Positions 63,507-64,000 of a stretch of DNA of 64,000 nucleotides are shown one piece after another (positions within the stretch are counted from its first letter, which is position 1; every line of letters starts with the position of its first letter). A program made the position numbers and the translations under genes. Source of the stretch: an uncultured Bacteroides sp. (GTDB taxonomy: Bacteria > Bacteroidota > Bacteroidia > Bacteroidales > Bacteroidaceae). The notes under the pieces were generated by a model. It saw only the letters and a list, made by a program, of their open reading frames with translations. It was not told the origin of the DNA and did not search any database. The stretch spans positions 620,001 to 684,000 of the forward strand of contig NZ_OY787464.1 of assembly GCF_963678845.1 (NCBI RefSeq). The letters run 5' to 3'.

Positions 63507-64000
63507 TTAAAAACTTATACCAAATACCATGTAAGCTTTTTGTGATTCTGGGTTAACTGCTATTTTTGCGAAAGCAGGGAAACTAAATGAGTCCGTCACT
63601 TTTACAGTTTTTTTTGCTGTCAATCCTATGTTCACTATTGCTAATTTATCTGTTTTTGTAGTGTATGCACCATCCCAGGGGGTACAACCTATTTCTGCTT
63701 TCATATCTAAACCACCCAAAGTGAAAGGTGCTGTAGCCTCAATGTAAGAAGAATAAGCTCGTTTTCCGTCTTTCTTTTTATAGTAATCCTGTCCGGCAAA
63801 ATTAGTGTACCAATTAACAGCAAATGGACCGAAATTATATCCAATATTTCCTTCGAAAACATGTGAACTTTCAGCTGAATGTGCTCCATAACTGAAATAT
63901 TTTGCATTTGCTTCACTGCTTCCTGGAGTCTTATTGAAAGAATAGTCAGTAATTCCGATATTTAATTTTCCAATAGTGTAAGCAGCAGTAAGGTCAAACT
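63507..64000 (-). CDS. Outer-membrane beta-barrel protein (partial, cut by right edge)
   Basis: A single minus-strand frame is open from the right edge to the stop at 63507-63509, about 164 codons. It shows alternating amphipathic strands with many Tyr, Phe and Gly (NIGYNFGPFAVNWYTNFAGQ, RAYSSYIEATAPFTLGGLDM) and a C-terminal Phe (VFGISF), the mark of a BamA-assembled barrel. It resembles the TorF/Gcw_chp-type putative porins encoded beside ammonium-transport genes, so it is the first gene of a three-gene nitrogen operon. The start is outside the window. The name is by analogy. Confidence 0.75.
   Translation of the reverse strand, partial: FDLTAAYTIGKLNIGITDYSFNKTPGSSEANAKYFSYGAHSAESSHVFEGNIGYNFGPFAVNWYTNFAGQDYYKKKDGKRAYSSYIEATAPFTLGGLDMKAEIGCTPWDGAYTTKTDKLAIVNIGLTAKKTVKVTDSFSFPAFAKIAVNPESQKAYMVFGISF

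Noticed and set aside
63507..63916. Two overlapping minus-strand ORFs suggesting a frameshifted gene at the right edge
   Set aside because: Reading codon by codon, the frame ending at 63507 stays open to the window edge and encodes barrel-like sequence, so the second frame is a shadow and no frameshift is needed.
1..64000. tRNA, rRNA or known riboswitch genes
   Set aside because: Intergenic regions were read on both strands and none showed a cloverleaf, ribosomal sequence or riboswitch pattern I could recognise. A covariance-model search could still find small RNAs.

Overview
The window comes from a Bacteroidota chromosome, most likely Bacteroides or a close relative. The evidence is two SusC/SusD polysaccharide-utilization loci (PULs), a hybrid two-component regulator, a SusR-type regulator, abundant secreted glycosidases with lipoprotein signals, and several TAnnTTTG-type -7 promoter elements. 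The species cannot be named from the sequence alone.

Layout. (1) 1-419: the 3' end of an ATPase gene entering from the left. (2) 531-13570: a putative beta-mannoside PUL with a hybrid two-component sensor/regulator on the minus strand, then GH130, an MFS permease, an unassigned lipoprotein, SusC and SusD. (3) 13571-14073: terminators and a transposase-gene stub. (4) 14074-21902, minus strand: a tripartite RND efflux system in which the inner-membrane pump and the outer-membrane channel form one 1556-codon ORF, with its membrane-fusion lipoprotein, and next to it a LytS/LytTR-type two-component pair. (5) 22114-25281: a GH2 beta-galactosidase, minus strand. (6) 25687-38020: a PUL with SusR-like regulator, SusC, SusD, a SusE/F-like glycan-binding lipoprotein, a GH66 dextranase-type enzyme and a large alpha/alpha-toroid glycosidase. 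This looks like an alpha-1,6-glucan (dextran) locus. (7) 38070-46637: an accessory region described below. (8) 46638-52193: GH29 fucosidase, GH20 hexosaminidase and PL10 pectate lyase. (9) 52397-57302, minus strand: PhzF-like, nitroreductase, DUF1304, a TetR-controlled second nitroreductase and a GNAT acetyltransferase. (10) 57459-61430: a heterodimeric ABC exporter and a GyrI-like protein. (11) 61561-64000, minus strand: ammonium transporter, PII protein and an outer-membrane protein running off the right edge.

The accessory region is the most interesting part. It holds a VOC/DUF5131 gene pair and a decayed second copy of the 3' end of the preceding PUL gene. It also holds a tightly packed, AT-rich three-gene operon: AAA ATPase (DUF3696-like), a TOPRIM-like protein and a DUF262 protein. 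About 120-bp CTAGC-rich repeats in direct orientation flank that operon. Downstream are a third CTAGC hairpin, four TGTACA palindromes at an exact 22-bp period, and an intact IS3-family element with a 4-bp target duplication. The three-gene operon has the hallmarks of an anti-phage or anti-plasmid cassette. Its ATPase/TOPRIM pairing recalls PARIS or OLD-type systems, but the added DUF262 gene makes it a candidate for an undescribed combination.

Functionally, the PULs import and depolymerise glycans: surface binding by SusD/SusE-like lipoproteins, TonB-dependent uptake by SusC, then periplasmic or cytoplasmic cleavage. The regulators lie beside the genes they probably sense for. All functions are inferred from sequence motifs and family knowledge; no searches were run.
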